This document shows positions 48,160-60,969 of a stretch of DNA of 64,000 bases, in pieces. The stretch's first letter is position 1. Each line of letters starts with the position of its first letter. The notes under the pieces are model-generated. The model made no database searches. It was given only the letters and a program-made list of their open reading frames with translations, and was not told the DNA's origin. Made by a program: the position numbers and the translations under genes. The DNA is taken from NCBI GenBank assembly GCA_963721115.1, contig CAVRIA010000018.1:17048-81047 (forward strand), read 5' to 3'. This DNA comes from CAVRIA01 sp963721115. GTDB lineage: Bacteria; Desulfobacterota; Binatia; HRBIN30; CADEER01.

Positions 48160-50061
48160 TCAGGATCTTTCGACGTTCGTCTGTCGACTGGCGGCGACGC
48201 GGTGCAGGAAGAACGCCAGCAGGGCGAACGGCAACAACGTCAGGACCCCTTCCGCTACGGGGCCGGCGGACGTGGAGCGCAGGGCCAGGACGCGATCCCA
48301 GCCGCTGACCACCAGTCCGGCGAGGGCGATACCGATCAGGGCATCGCCGGCGATCAGGCCCGATGCCAACAACGTGGCGGGGTCCTCCTCGTCGTCGCGC
48401 CGGCCGGCGTGCCACTTGGCGATCAGGCCGCCGGCGATGAGCGACGAGGTCGTGGTGATCGGCAGGTAGAGGCCGATGGCGAACGGGAGGCTCGACAACC
48501 CGAGCGCCTCCGCAGCGGCGGCGAGCCCGACGCCGAGCCACAAGAGGTTCCACGGCAGGTTGCCCTGCATGACGCCCTGGGCGAGCGTCGCCATCAGCTT
48601 GGCCTGCGGCGCGGGAAGCATCTCGGAGCCGATGGTGTAGGCCTGGTGCAGGAGAAAGAGCACCCACCCGGCGCGCAGCGCGGCAAAGGCCGCGCCGATC
48701 ATCTCGCCCACTTGCAGCGCGCGCGGCGTCGCCCCGACCAGAGCGCCGCACTTGAGGTCCTGGCTGATGTCGCCCGCGACCGCGATGGCGACGCAGACCA
48801 CGGCCGCCACGGACAACGTCGCCGCCATTCCCGCGCGCCCCGAGTAACCGAACGCGTGCAGGGTGAACGCGGTGCCGAGCAGCGCCGTGATCGTCATTCC
48901 GGACACGGGCTGGGAGGTCGTACCGATGAGCCCCACCATGCGGGCCGAGACGACGACGAAAAAGTAGGTGAAGACGACGGCGAGAAGGGCCTCGAGAAGG
49001 CTCATCTCGAAGGCGGGGACGGCCCACAGGGCCACGGTCAACGCCACCGTTCCGCCCAAGACCAGGCGCGGAGAGAGGTCGACCTCGGTTCGCTCGCGCC
49101 GCGCGCTGCCGTGCCGCCGCAAGAGCCCGGCCATGGAGCGGCGAAACGACTGCAGCATCAGCGGCAGGGTGCGCACGATCGACAGCGCTCCGCCGCACGC
49201 CACCGCTCCCGCGCCGACGAAGCGCACGTAGGTGCTCCAGATCTCCCGGGCATCCATGGCGTGCACGTTGGAGGACAGGCCGAGCCAGTGGCCGAAGCCG
49301 GTTCCGCCGCTCATGTCGAAGAGCGGGATCAGGACTGCCCACGCCAGCAAGCCGCCGCTCAGCATCACCGCCGCGATGCGGGCGCCGATGAGGTACCCGA
49401 CGCCGAGAAAGAGCGGCGTCAGCTCGGCGCCCAGCGAGAGCTTGTGCAGTCCCGCGAAGCTGACGAACAGCGTCTCCCGCCACAGGTGCAGGCCGCGCAT
49501 GACGAATTGATAGGCGCCGCCGATGCCGAGCCCCAGAAACACCGGGCGCGCCGCCGTGCGGCCGCGGTCGCCCGCGATGAGGACGGTGGCGCAGGCCGTG
49601 CCCTCGGGGAAGGGCAGCCGCGCGTGCTCGACGACGGTCAGGTCGTAACGCAGGGGGATCATCATCAGGATGCCCAGGAGACCGGCCGTGGCGGCGATGA
49701 GAAAGATGCGGAAGCCGCTCGGATCGGCGCCGATGAAGATCAAGGCGGGGATGGTGAAGACGACGCCGGCAGCCAGGGACTCGCCGGTCGAGGCGATGGT
49801 CTGCACGACGTTGTTCTCCAGAATCGTGCCGCGGCGCAGGATGCCGCGCAGGATTCCCATGGAGAGGACGGCGGAGGGAATGGAGGCGGAGACCGTCAGC
49901 CCCACCTTGAGGCCCAGGTAGGCGTTCACCATGCCAAACGCGACCGAGAGGACGGTGCCGAGGACCACGGCGCGAATCGTGAACTCCGCCATCGGCACAC
50001 CCACCGCCACGTACGGAACGAGGCGGCGGGGCGCCGGCGTCCGATCTGCTGGGCGCGGCAT
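48160..50061 (-). CDS. OPT-family oligopeptide/metal-chelate transporter
   Basis: This is a 633-residue polytopic membrane protein with about 15 helices. The N-terminal block FGMVNAYLGLKVGLTVSASIPSAVLSM and the later GDISQDLKCGALVGATPRALQVGEMIG are the two most conserved OPT signatures. Family members import peptides or iron-phytosiderophore-type complexes. The start at 50061 opens the family sequence after a short basic leader. It lies 62 bases downstream of lysA on the same strand. Confidence 0.93.
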   Translation of the reverse strand: MPRPADRTPAPRRLVPYVAVGVPMAEFTIRAVVLGTVLSVAFGMVNAYLGLKVGLTVSASIPSAVLSMGILRGILRRGTILENNVVQTIASTGESLAAGVVFTIPALIFIGADPSGFRIFLIAATAGLLGILMMIPLRYDLTVVEHARLPFPEGTACATVLIAGDRGRTAARPVFLGLGIGGAYQFVMRGLHLWRETLFVSFAGLHKLSLGAELTPLFLGVGYLIGARIAAVMLSGGLLAWAVLIPLFDMSGGTGFGHWLGLSSNVHAMDAREIWSTYVRFVGAGAVACGGALSIVRTLPLMLQSFRRSMAGLLRRHGSARRERTEVDLSPRLVLGGTVALTVALWAVPAFEMSLLEALLAVVFTYFFVVVSARMVGLIGTTSQPVSGMTITALLGTAFTLHAFGYSGRAGMAATLSVAAVVCVAIAVAGDISQDLKCGALVGATPRALQVGEMIGAAFAALRAGWVLFLLHQAYTIGSEMLPAPQAKLMATLAQGVMQGNLPWNLLWLGVGLAAAAEALGLSSLPFAIGLYLPITTTSSLIAGGLIAKWHAGRRDDEEDPATLLASGLIAGDALIGIALAGLVVSGWDRVLALRSTSAGPVAEGVLTLLPFALLAFFLHRVAASRQTNVERS

Positions 50062-50123
50062 CGTCAGCGGCCGCAGCCGCCGGTCTCCCGCCCCGCTTCA
50101 CCGGGGGTCGAGCGCGCCATCGT

Positions 50124-51410
50124 TCAGGCGAGCGGCTCGAAGCACTCGTTGCGGACGATGTCCTGCACCGTGTCGCGGCGCGACATGAGAAACGGCGTGG
50201 CGCCCTCGAGCCACACCTGCGGCGCGCGCCCGATGGAGTTGTAGAACGAGCTCATCTGCACCCCGTAGGCACCCGCGTCGTGGAGAATCATCAGATCGCC
50301 CCGGCCCGGCATCGGCAGGAGGCGCGGGTCGAGGAGCTCCGACGCGTCACGCGTGAAGACGTCGCCCGACTCGCACAGCGGACCGGCCACTACCAGCGGA
50401 ACCTTGGCGGCCCGCGGGTCGGCGCCGTGGACGCTGATGCGGTGGAAGGACCCGTACATGGCCGGCCGCACCAGGTCGACGAACCCGGCGTCGACCATGA
50501 GGAAGGTGTATCCGGGCCCCTTCTCGTTCTCGCGCGTCGTCTTGATGTCGGTGACACGCGTGACCACGGCTGCGCTCGGGGCCACCACGAAGCGTCCCGG
50601 CTCGATCTCGAGGCGCAGTGGCCGACCGGCGCGGCGACTGAGCAGCGCCTGCCCGTCCCGCAGCGCCCGCCCGAGCGGCGTCAGGTCCACCGCCGGCGCG
50701 TCCGGACGGTACGGATGAGGAATGCCGCCACCGAGGTTGATCGCCTCGACGTCCGGATAGTCGGCGATGCGCTCGGCGAAGAAGTGCGTCAGCCTGGCCA
50801 CGTTGGCGTTGAATTCGTCGAGCGCCGGGCCGCTGCCGACGTGGCTGTGCAGGAGCACGATGGGGAAGCCAGCCTCGCGCGCGGCGCGGCGCACCGCGTC
50901 GGCGTCCTCGTACCAGATCCCGTGCTTGGAGCTCGGGCCGCCGGTATCGCAGGCGCTGACGTGGCCGTGGCCGAACCCGGGGTTGAGGCGAAGGCCGATC
51001 GGTCCCCGGTACCCCGCGTCCCGCAGCTCCGCGATCATCGCCGGGGAGCCGATGTTGGGGAGAATCCCCTCGCGCAGCAGCGTCTCCAGCGCGTTGTCAC
51101 GGAAGACGTCGGCTGTCAGCAACACGACCGGCGGCTCGGCTCCCATGGGAAACCCCGACGCGCGGGCGCGCAGCACCTCGTTGCCCGAGACCGCGTCGAT
51201 CCACAGACCCGCCTCGCGCACCACCTCGAGGACCTTGCGCGCCGAGCACGCTTTCATCGCATAGCGCGCCTGCAGTCCGGCAGCCGAGGTGATGGCGCAC
51301 ACCTCGGCGAGGCGGCGCTTCAGCACGTCGCCGCTGTAGATGTAGAAGGGCGTGCCCACGCGCCGCGCCAGCGACTCGAGGTCGACGTCGTCGAGAAAGG
51401 ATTCGGACAT
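50124..51410 (-). CDS. lysA: Diaminopimelate decarboxylase
   Basis: LysA decarboxylates meso-diaminopimelate to lysine. The 428-residue PLP enzyme of fold type III has the PLP-lysine motif YAMKACSARKVL, HSHVGSG, the glycine loop NLGGGIPHPY, EPGRFVVA and the cysteine motif GPLCESGDVF. The start at 51410 (MSESFLDD) has GGAGAGCG upstream; an in-frame ATG at 51425 is the alternative. The last step of lysine synthesis has no partner gene nearby. It is divergent from the GT2 operon. Confidence 0.92.
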   Translation of the reverse strand: MSESFLDDVDLESLARRVGTPFYIYSGDVLKRRLAEVCAITSAAGLQARYAMKACSARKVLEVVREAGLWIDAVSGNEVLRARASGFPMGAEPPVVLLTADVFRDNALETLLREGILPNIGSPAMIAELRDAGYRGPIGLRLNPGFGHGHVSACDTGGPSSKHGIWYEDADAVRRAAREAGFPIVLLHSHVGSGPALDEFNANVARLTHFFAERIADYPDVEAINLGGGIPHPYRPDAPAVDLTPLGRALRDGQALLSRRAGRPLRLEIEPGRFVVAPSAAVVTRVTDIKTTRENEKGPGYTFLMVDAGFVDLVRPAMYGSFHRISVHGADPRAAKVPLVVAGPLCESGDVFTRDASELLDPRLLPMPGRGDLMILHDAGAYGVQMSSFYNSIGRAPQVWLEGATPFLMSRRDTVQDIVRNECFEPLA

Positions 51411-51573
51411 GGTCGCGCTCTCCATGCCGGTCCGGTCGTGTATCGGAAGCGACCGTCGCCGGCTCCGCCCATCGGCTACCAGGGCTTCCGCGCCAGGGCA
51501 AGGTGACCTCGGGCGGTGCGGAAGAGACGGCGCCGCGTTGAGCGATTCCGGAGCCTGTGCCAATGTGCCGCTG

Positions 51574-52419
51574 ATGCGCGCGCCCCCGTCTACCTGGACC
51601 GTCAGCGTCGTCATTCCGACCCGCGACCGGCGCGAGCTGGTGGTGGAGGCGGCGCGGTCGGTTCTCGCCCAGCGCGGTTGCCGGCCCGAGATCATCGTCG
51701 TCGACGACGGATCCCGCGACGGCAGCGACGCGGCGCTGCAGGGGCTGGGCGATCGACTGAGCTATGTCCGCCAGGAGCCGCGCGGCGTCTCCGCAGCGCG
51801 CAATCGCGGTGCCGGAATGGCGTGCGGGACCTGGCTGGCGTTTCTCGATTCCGACGACCTGTGGCGGCCGGACAAGCTGGCGCGGCAGCTCGAGCTGCAC
51901 CGCAGCAGACCCGACCTGGCGGTCAGCCAAACGGGGGAGATCTGGATCCGCAACGGGCGACGCGTCAACGCGTGCCTGCACCACGCCAAGCCACAGGGCG
52001 ATGTTTTCCTGCCCAGTCTAGAGCGCTGCCTGATCAGCCCTTCGGCGGTCTTGATCCGCCGCGATGTCTTCCTGGAGCTCGGCGGTTTCGACGAAAGCCT
52101 CGATGTGTGCGAAGACTACGACCTGTGGCTGCGCCTGGCCAGCCGGTATGAGGTCGGGCTCGTAGCCGAACCCCTGGTCGTCAAACGCGGCGGGCATGCC
52201 GACCAGCTCTCTCGCCGTCACTGGGGAATGGATCGCTTCCGAGTGGCGGCGCTGCTCAAGCTGCTCTGCTCGGATGCCATCGACGGTGCGCGCCGCCGCG
52301 CCGCGGCCGCGACTCTGCGGGAGAAGTGCGCCATTCTCGCCCAGGGCGCGCGCCGCCGCGGCCGCGACGAAGAGGCGGCCCGGTACCTTTCCCTGACCGG
52401 GGGCTGGGCCGATGTCTGA
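51574..52419 (+). CDS. Glycosyltransferase family 2
   Basis: This is a 281-residue GT2 with the nucleotide-sugar site VSVVIPTRDRRELVVEAARSVL and VVDDGSRDGSDAALQ, the metal motif FLDSDDLWRPDKL and the catalytic-side ED in LDVCEDYDLWLRL. Its stop overlaps the start of the next gene by 8 bases, so it belongs to a coupled operon with the unknown gene, the radical SAM gene and murI. A role in envelope polymer synthesis is plausible from murI but is inference. In-frame starts exist upstream to 51538. Confidence 0.88.
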   Translation: MRAPPSTWTVSVVIPTRDRRELVVEAARSVLAQRGCRPEIIVVDDGSRDGSDAALQGLGDRLSYVRQEPRGVSAARNRGAGMACGTWLAFLDSDDLWRPDKLARQLELHRSRPDLAVSQTGEIWIRNGRRVNACLHHAKPQGDVFLPSLERCLISPSAVLIRRDVFLELGGFDESLDVCEDYDLWLRLASRYEVGLVAEPLVVKRGGHADQLSRRHWGMDRFRVAALLKLLCSDAIDGARRRAAAATLREKCAILAQGARRRGRDEEAARYLSLTGGWADV

Positions 52420-52942
52420 AGAACGCGTGCGCGCCCACGCGGCGGAGAAGAGGTTTGCCGCCGCGACCGTGGCTCGCTGGCTCGCCCTGCAGGAACCCGA
52501 CCGGGACGCGCTGCTGGACCTGGCGTGCGAGCTTCGCCTCGGGGAGAATCAGTTCCGGGACTTCCTCGACCAGCTCTCCGACGTCGCCTCGCGGCGCGGC
52601 TGCTCGATGGCATCGCTCCTCGCCGATGGTCCGCTGCGCGAGACGCTGCGGCGCGGCCTGGCGCGCAACGACGCGATTCACGCTCTGAGACAAGCGCTGC
52701 GCCGCCTGCGCTACCCCAAGCTCACGGCGGTGGAGGAACGGCTGGCGGCTTTGCGGAAGGGGCTCCGGCTGCCCGCCGCCGTGCGCGTCGAGCTGCCCGA
52801 AAACCTCGAGGGGGATCACGTGACCGTCGTGCTGCGAGCCAGCTCCGCGGCGGAGCTTGGCGAGCAGGCCCGGGCAGTGGCGGCGGCCGCGCAGGAGCGA
52901 GCCGTGGACGAGATCTTCGAGCTGCTGGGGGGGCAATGGTGA
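52412..52942 (+). CDS. Unknown protein coupled to a radical SAM enzyme
   Basis: The 176-residue product is soluble, helical and acidic/basic mixed, with no recognised domain. The N-terminal half (ACELRLGENQFRDFLDQLSDVASRRG) is helical, and the C-terminal part begins with a short beta segment RVELPENLEGDHVTVVLRA before a final helix. It overlaps both neighbours: 8 bases with the GT2 gene and 7 bases with the radical SAM gene. A dedicated partner of that enzyme is the simplest reading of the arrangement. Confidence 0.75.
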   Translation: MSEERVRAHAAEKRFAAATVARWLALQEPDRDALLDLACELRLGENQFRDFLDQLSDVASRRGCSMASLLADGPLRETLRRGLARNDAIHALRQALRRLRYPKLTAVEERLAALRKGLRLPAAVRVELPENLEGDHVTVVLRASSAAELGEQARAVAAAAQERAVDEIFELLGGQW

Positions 52943-54021
52943 GGCGCTACGCTGCCGAGGAGATCTGGATCGAGCGAGACGCGCTCGACTCGACACTGGC
53001 GCGGACCGTCCTCGCCCGCGCCGGGTGCTGTCCGGTCCGTGTCCTCGACGCGGGGGAAGCGCCGCCGTCCGCCAGCGTGCGGGACGGAAAGCGCAGGCTC
53101 CTCTTGCAGCGACACGCCGGGGCGTTCCTGCGCCACTGTCCCGCCGGCACGGCGGGCCTGGTTTGTTGCAACTATCTGGTCGTCAACCTGGCCAGTAACT
53201 GCCCGATGGATTGCTCGTACTGCTTCCTGCAGGACTATCTGGCCGGCAACCGGCAGCTCAAGGCGTTCACCAACGTCGAGGACGCGCTGAGCGAGGTCGA
53301 TGACGTGCTGCAGGCCCGCCCGGAGCGCCACTTCCGCATCGGCACGGGCGAGCTCGGTGACAGCCTGGCCCTGGACCCCCTCACCGGCCTGTCGCGCCTG
53401 CTCGTGCCGTTCTTTGCGCGACGTCCCAACGCAACGCTGGAGCTCAAGACGAAGACCGACTGCGTCGACGAGCTGCTCGACCTGGACCCGGGAGGGCGGG
53501 TGGTGGTCTCCTGGTCCGTCAACGCCGCCGGCGTGATCGATCGAGAGGAGGCCGGCACGGCGAGCCTGGGCGAGCGCGTGGCGGCGGCCCGGCGGGTACA
53601 GGACGCGGGCTATCGCGTCGGATTGCACTTCGATCCGCTGATCGAGTTCGACGGCTGGGAGGCGGGCTACGGCGCCGCGGTCGAGACCATCTTCTCGTCG
53701 GTCGATCCGGACGCCGTCGCCTGGGTCAGCCTGGGCAGCTTGCGGCTCAGTCGGGCTCTCGGCCAGGCGATCCGCGCCCGCGGCCTGCCGCAGGCCGTGC
53801 TGGGCGGCGAGCTGGTCGAAGGGGCGGACGGGAAGGCGCGCGTCTGGCGGGGGCTGCGCCTGCGAATGTACCGGTTTCTGGTCGATCGTTTGCGCTCGGT
53901 GCATCCCCGCCTGCCGATCTACCTGTGCATGGAGCCGGCGTCGATGTGGAGCCGGGTCATGGGCGAGGTCCCCAGCGATCGCGAGCTCGGAATCCGCCTC
54001 GCGGCCGGAGCCCCGTGGTGA
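52936..54021 (+). CDS. SPL-family radical SAM protein
   Basis: This 361-residue radical SAM enzyme of the spore-photoproduct-lyase-like family has the cluster motif CPMDCSYC (Cys89, Cys93 and Cys96) preceded by a CCNYLVVNLASN strand. The family includes DNA-lesion lyases, but related members are of unknown function, and there is no sign of sporulation genes here. The start ATG overlaps the upstream gene by 7 bases, and the stop overlaps murI in GTGA. Confidence 0.85.
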   Translation: MVRRYAAEEIWIERDALDSTLARTVLARAGCCPVRVLDAGEAPPSASVRDGKRRLLLQRHAGAFLRHCPAGTAGLVCCNYLVVNLASNCPMDCSYCFLQDYLAGNRQLKAFTNVEDALSEVDDVLQARPERHFRIGTGELGDSLALDPLTGLSRLLVPFFARRPNATLELKTKTDCVDELLDLDPGGRVVVSWSVNAAGVIDREEAGTASLGERVAAARRVQDAGYRVGLHFDPLIEFDGWEAGYGAAVETIFSSVDPDAVAWVSLGSLRLSRALGQAIRARGLPQAVLGGELVEGADGKARVWRGLRLRMYRFLVDRLRSVHPRLPIYLCMEPASMWSRVMGEVPSDRELGIRLAAGAPW

Positions 54022-54866
54022 GCCGTGCGGCGACGGCGCGCCGGGCTGCGGCATCCGGCGCCGGCCCATCCACCCGCGAACGCGCCATCGGCGTGTTCGA
54101 TTCCGGGATCGGAGGCCTGACGGTAGTTCAAGCCCTTCTCGAACTTCTACCGCATGAGCATCTGATTTATCTCGGAGATACGGCGCGGTGGCCGTATGGG
54201 ACGAAGTCCATGGATGTCGTGCGGCGCTACTCGTTCGAGAACGCCGACTTCCTGTTCGCCAAGGGGATCAAGCTGCTGGTCGTCGCGTGCAACACATCGA
54301 CCGCCGCGGCCATCGAGCCGCTGCGCGAGCGCAGCGAGGTGCCCGTCATCGGCGTCATCGAGCCCGGCGCCGCCGCCGCCGTCGCCGCTTCGCGCAACCG
54401 CAAGATCGGCGTCATCGGCACCGAGGCCACCATCCGCAGTGGCGAGTACACGCGGGCGCTGCGCCGCCTGCGCGGCGATCTGGAGATCTACACCCGCGCC
54501 TGTCCGCTCTTCGTGCCGCTGGCGGAAGAGGGCTGGGTCGACAACGAGGTGGCGCGGACGACGGCCCATCTCTACCTGGGCAGCCTGTGCCGCAGCGGAA
54601 TCGACGCCCTGATCCTCGGTTGCACGCACTACCCGCTGCTGCGCGGTGTGGTCGGCGACGTCATGGGCGCCGGCGTCCGCCTGATCGACTCGGCCACGGC
54701 GACGGCGGCTGCCGTCCGCGATACGCTCGCCGAGCGAGGCCTGTTGCGCCGTCGCAGCGAGGGCAGCGTGTCCTTCTTCGTCACCGACGCCCCGGAGCGC
54801 TTCGTCAAGGTGGGGGCGCGCTTTCTCGGTGCCCGCGTCGATTCGGCCGTGCAGCTCGAACGCTGA
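54018..54866 (+). CDS. murI: Glutamate racemase
   Basis: MurI makes D-glutamate for peptidoglycan. The 282-residue protein has the two catalytic cysteine motifs, ACNTSTA and LGCTHYP, and the N-terminal GVFDSGIGGLTVVQAL with the essential aspartate. The GTG start at 54018 overlaps the preceding stop in a GTGA coupling; about 20 residues precede the conserved start of the fold. It ends the coupled operon. Confidence 0.95.
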   Translation: MSRAATARRAAASGAGPSTRERAIGVFDSGIGGLTVVQALLELLPHEHLIYLGDTARWPYGTKSMDVVRRYSFENADFLFAKGIKLLVVACNTSTAAAIEPLRERSEVPVIGVIEPGAAAAVAASRNRKIGVIGTEATIRSGEYTRALRRLRGDLEIYTRACPLFVPLAEEGWVDNEVARTTAHLYLGSLCRSGIDALILGCTHYPLLRGVVGDVMGAGVRLIDSATATAAAVRDTLAERGLLRRRSEGSVSFFVTDAPERFVKVGARFLGARVDSAVQLER

Positions 54867-54962
54867 GGCGGGCCGCCCGGCACCTTGATCTTTCCTCCTT
54901 TCGTGGGCACGATAAAGAATTCCAGAGCAGGTTGAATAGCGAGCGACTAGTCACCGAGGCAT

Positions 54963-58745
<3,783 letters not shown>

Positions 58746-58785
58746 GGGGCGCCGGGCGGGCACCACGACGAGCGCGGACCGAGCG

Positions 58786-59994
58786 GTGAAGATCGACCTC
58801 CCACGGCCGCCGATTCGCGTTGCCGGCTTCCGCTTCGCCGGCGTCTGTTGCGGCCTGAAGGAGAGCGGCAAGCGCGACGTCGCCTTGATCGTCTCCGACC
58901 GACCGGCAACGGCGGCGGGCGCCTTCACGACCAATCGGGTCAAGGCGGCGCCGGTGGTCGTCGGCCAGGAGAGGCTGAAGAGGGGGGTGGTCCAGGCCGT
59001 TCTGGTGAACAGCGGCAACGCCAACGCGTACACCGGACGGGAGGGGGAGCGGGCGGCGCGACAGCTGACGGCCCTGGCGGCGCGGCGGCTGGGCATCGAC
59101 GAGCAGATGGTGGTTCCCTCGTCGACGGGGCGAATCGGCGTCCCCCTGCCCCTGGCGCGCGTGCGTCGGGGCGTGAGCCAGGCGGCGCGGGAGCTGCGCG
59201 AGGACGGCTTCTACGAAGCCCTGGAGGGCATGATGACGACGGATGCCTTCCCCAAGTTCGCGCTGCAACGCGTCGACATCGGCGGTCGCACGGTGACGAT
59301 CGCCGGCATGGCGAAAGGGGCGGGCATGATCGCCCCGCACATGGCGACGATGCTCGCCTACGTCCTGACGGACGCCAGCGTGTCGCGGTCGGCGCTGGGC
59401 CGTGCTCTGTCGGTGGCCCTGCCAGCGTCTTTCAACCAGATCGTGGTCGACGGCGACATGAGCACCAACGACACGGTTCTGCTGCTGGCCAACGGCGCCG
59501 CCGGAAACCGGACAGTGACCGCGCGGAGCGGGGAATTCCCGCTCTTCCGCCGTGCGGTGACGGATGTCATGCGGCGTCTGGCGCGCCTGGTGGTCAAGGA
59601 CGGGGAGGGCGCCACGAAGGTGATCGACATCGTCGTGCGCGGCGCCCGCAGCGAGCGCGACGCCGCTCGCGTCGCCGACGCGATTGCGCGCTCACCGCTC
59701 TGCAAGACGGCCTTCTTCGGCGGTGATCCCTATGCCGGACGCATCGTCTGTGCGGCAGGCTACAGCGGCGCCCGCTTCGATCCCGCCAAGCTGGACGTCT
59801 TCCTCGACGACGTTGCGATCGTGCGCCGCGGCGTCGAGGTCGTGCGGCGGGTCGAGAAGCGGGCGGCGCGGATCGTCGCCGCCGACGAGTTCACCCTCAC
59901 TCTCGACCTGCACGCCGGAAGCGCCGCGGCGCGTCGCATGACCAGCGACCTGACCGTCGACTACGTGCGCTTCAACTCCGACTACCGGACCTGA
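58786..59994 (+). CDS. argJ: Bifunctional ornithine acetyltransferase / N-acetylglutamate synthase
   Basis: ArgJ transfers the acetyl group of N-acetylornithine to glutamate, and many members also acetylate glutamate with acetyl-CoA. The 402-residue protein contains the self-cleavage motif KGAGMIAPHMATMLAYVLTD, in which the enzyme splits before the threonine of ATML, and the N-terminal NSGNANAYTG motif. The GTG start lies 40 bases after the secA stop. argC is in the same window at 31409-32473. Mono- versus bifunctionality cannot be decided by sequence. Confidence 0.95.
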   Translation: MKIDLPRPPIRVAGFRFAGVCCGLKESGKRDVALIVSDRPATAAGAFTTNRVKAAPVVVGQERLKRGVVQAVLVNSGNANAYTGREGERAARQLTALAARRLGIDEQMVVPSSTGRIGVPLPLARVRRGVSQAARELREDGFYEALEGMMTTDAFPKFALQRVDIGGRTVTIAGMAKGAGMIAPHMATMLAYVLTDASVSRSALGRALSVALPASFNQIVVDGDMSTNDTVLLLANGAAGNRTVTARSGEFPLFRRAVTDVMRRLARLVVKDGEGATKVIDIVVRGARSERDAARVADAIARSPLCKTAFFGGDPYAGRIVCAAGYSGARFDPAKLDVFLDDVAIVRRGVEVVRRVEKRAARIVAADEFTLTLDLHAGSAAARRMTSDLTVDYVRFNSDYRT

Positions 59995-59997
59995 TCG

Positions 59998-60905
59998 TCA
60001 CTGTAGGCGGCACTGCGGAGCTGCAGCCGTCGCCGTCGGCGGTGTTGCCGTCGTCGCACCCCTCGCCGTGCTCCTGCATGCCGTTGCCGCACACGGGGGC
60101 GGGGCAGACGAGGCCGCCCTGCGCGTAGGTGTCTCCGGCCAGGCAGTCGGCCCGGCTGGCCATCTGCTGCAGGAAGGTGTCGATGTCGCGGCCGTAGACG
60201 GCGACGAACTCGTCGTCCGGGCAGACCGTGCGGATGCGATTGCCGAGCACCTGGCTGGCCCGCGCGATGAGGCGGTCGGAGCGGGCGACCAGCGCGGTCT
60301 TGCCGCGCGCCGGCACGGCGTTGCTCGCGATGCGATCGAGCACCAGCCGGCGCGAGCGGAACGAGGCGCGGAACAGGTTCGTGCGCGCATCGGCGGTGGC
60401 GACGATGCAGGTCCGCGCGGCGCCGTCCAGGGCCGCGGTCCCGGACAGGAAGGGCCCGTAGACGGCCGAGGTCGCCGCGTTCTCGAGGTCGCGACAGAAG
60501 CGAGTCACGTCGCTCTGGACCTCGAAGGGGCTGATGAACTGCAGCATCGACACGTCGCTATCCTGAGCACGCCGCACTGACGGCGTCGCGGGCGTTCTTG
60601 CGCGGCACCGCGTCGATGAAGTCGTCGACCGCCTGCTCGTCGCAGGTGCCGCCCTGCAGTTCCTCTCTGAGGCATGCCTCGCGCGCCGCCCAGGCGCCGA
60701 GGCCGCACTGCGCGCCGGCGTGGCCGATCTGGCGCTGGCAGCTGGCCACGACTCTGATGAACGGCCCCCAGTAGGCGAGGTCCACCGGAGCGCCGTGGGC
60801 GAAGGCGGGCGCCGGGGCGCCTCGCCAGAGGGCGGCGAGCAAAAGGAAGCAGAGAGCTGGAAGGGCAGAGCGGATCGCCCGGGGTATGCTTCTTCGAATC
60901 GGCAC
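59998..60905 (-). CDS. Secreted Cys-rich protein with Myxococcus-type repeat, frameshifted
   Basis: From a GTG at 60905 the frame gives a signal peptide (ALPALCFLLLAALWRGAPAPAFA) and SCQRQIGHAGAQC. It changes near 60567 into a frame carrying FISPFEVQSDVTRFCRDLE and ends in PVCGNGMQEHGEGCDDGNTADGDGCSS, a Myxococcus cysteine-rich repeat. A second change near 60012 restores CRLQ and the stop at 59998, which abuts argJ. Both changes are one extra base. The joined product has about 300 residues and is probably secreted or surface-exposed. Function unknown. Confidence 0.7.
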
Positions 60906-60969
60906 GCTCGCTGCTGTCTGGCGGCCGCCCGGCACGGGGGCTCGCTCGAGCCCCCGTGCCGGTGCCGGA

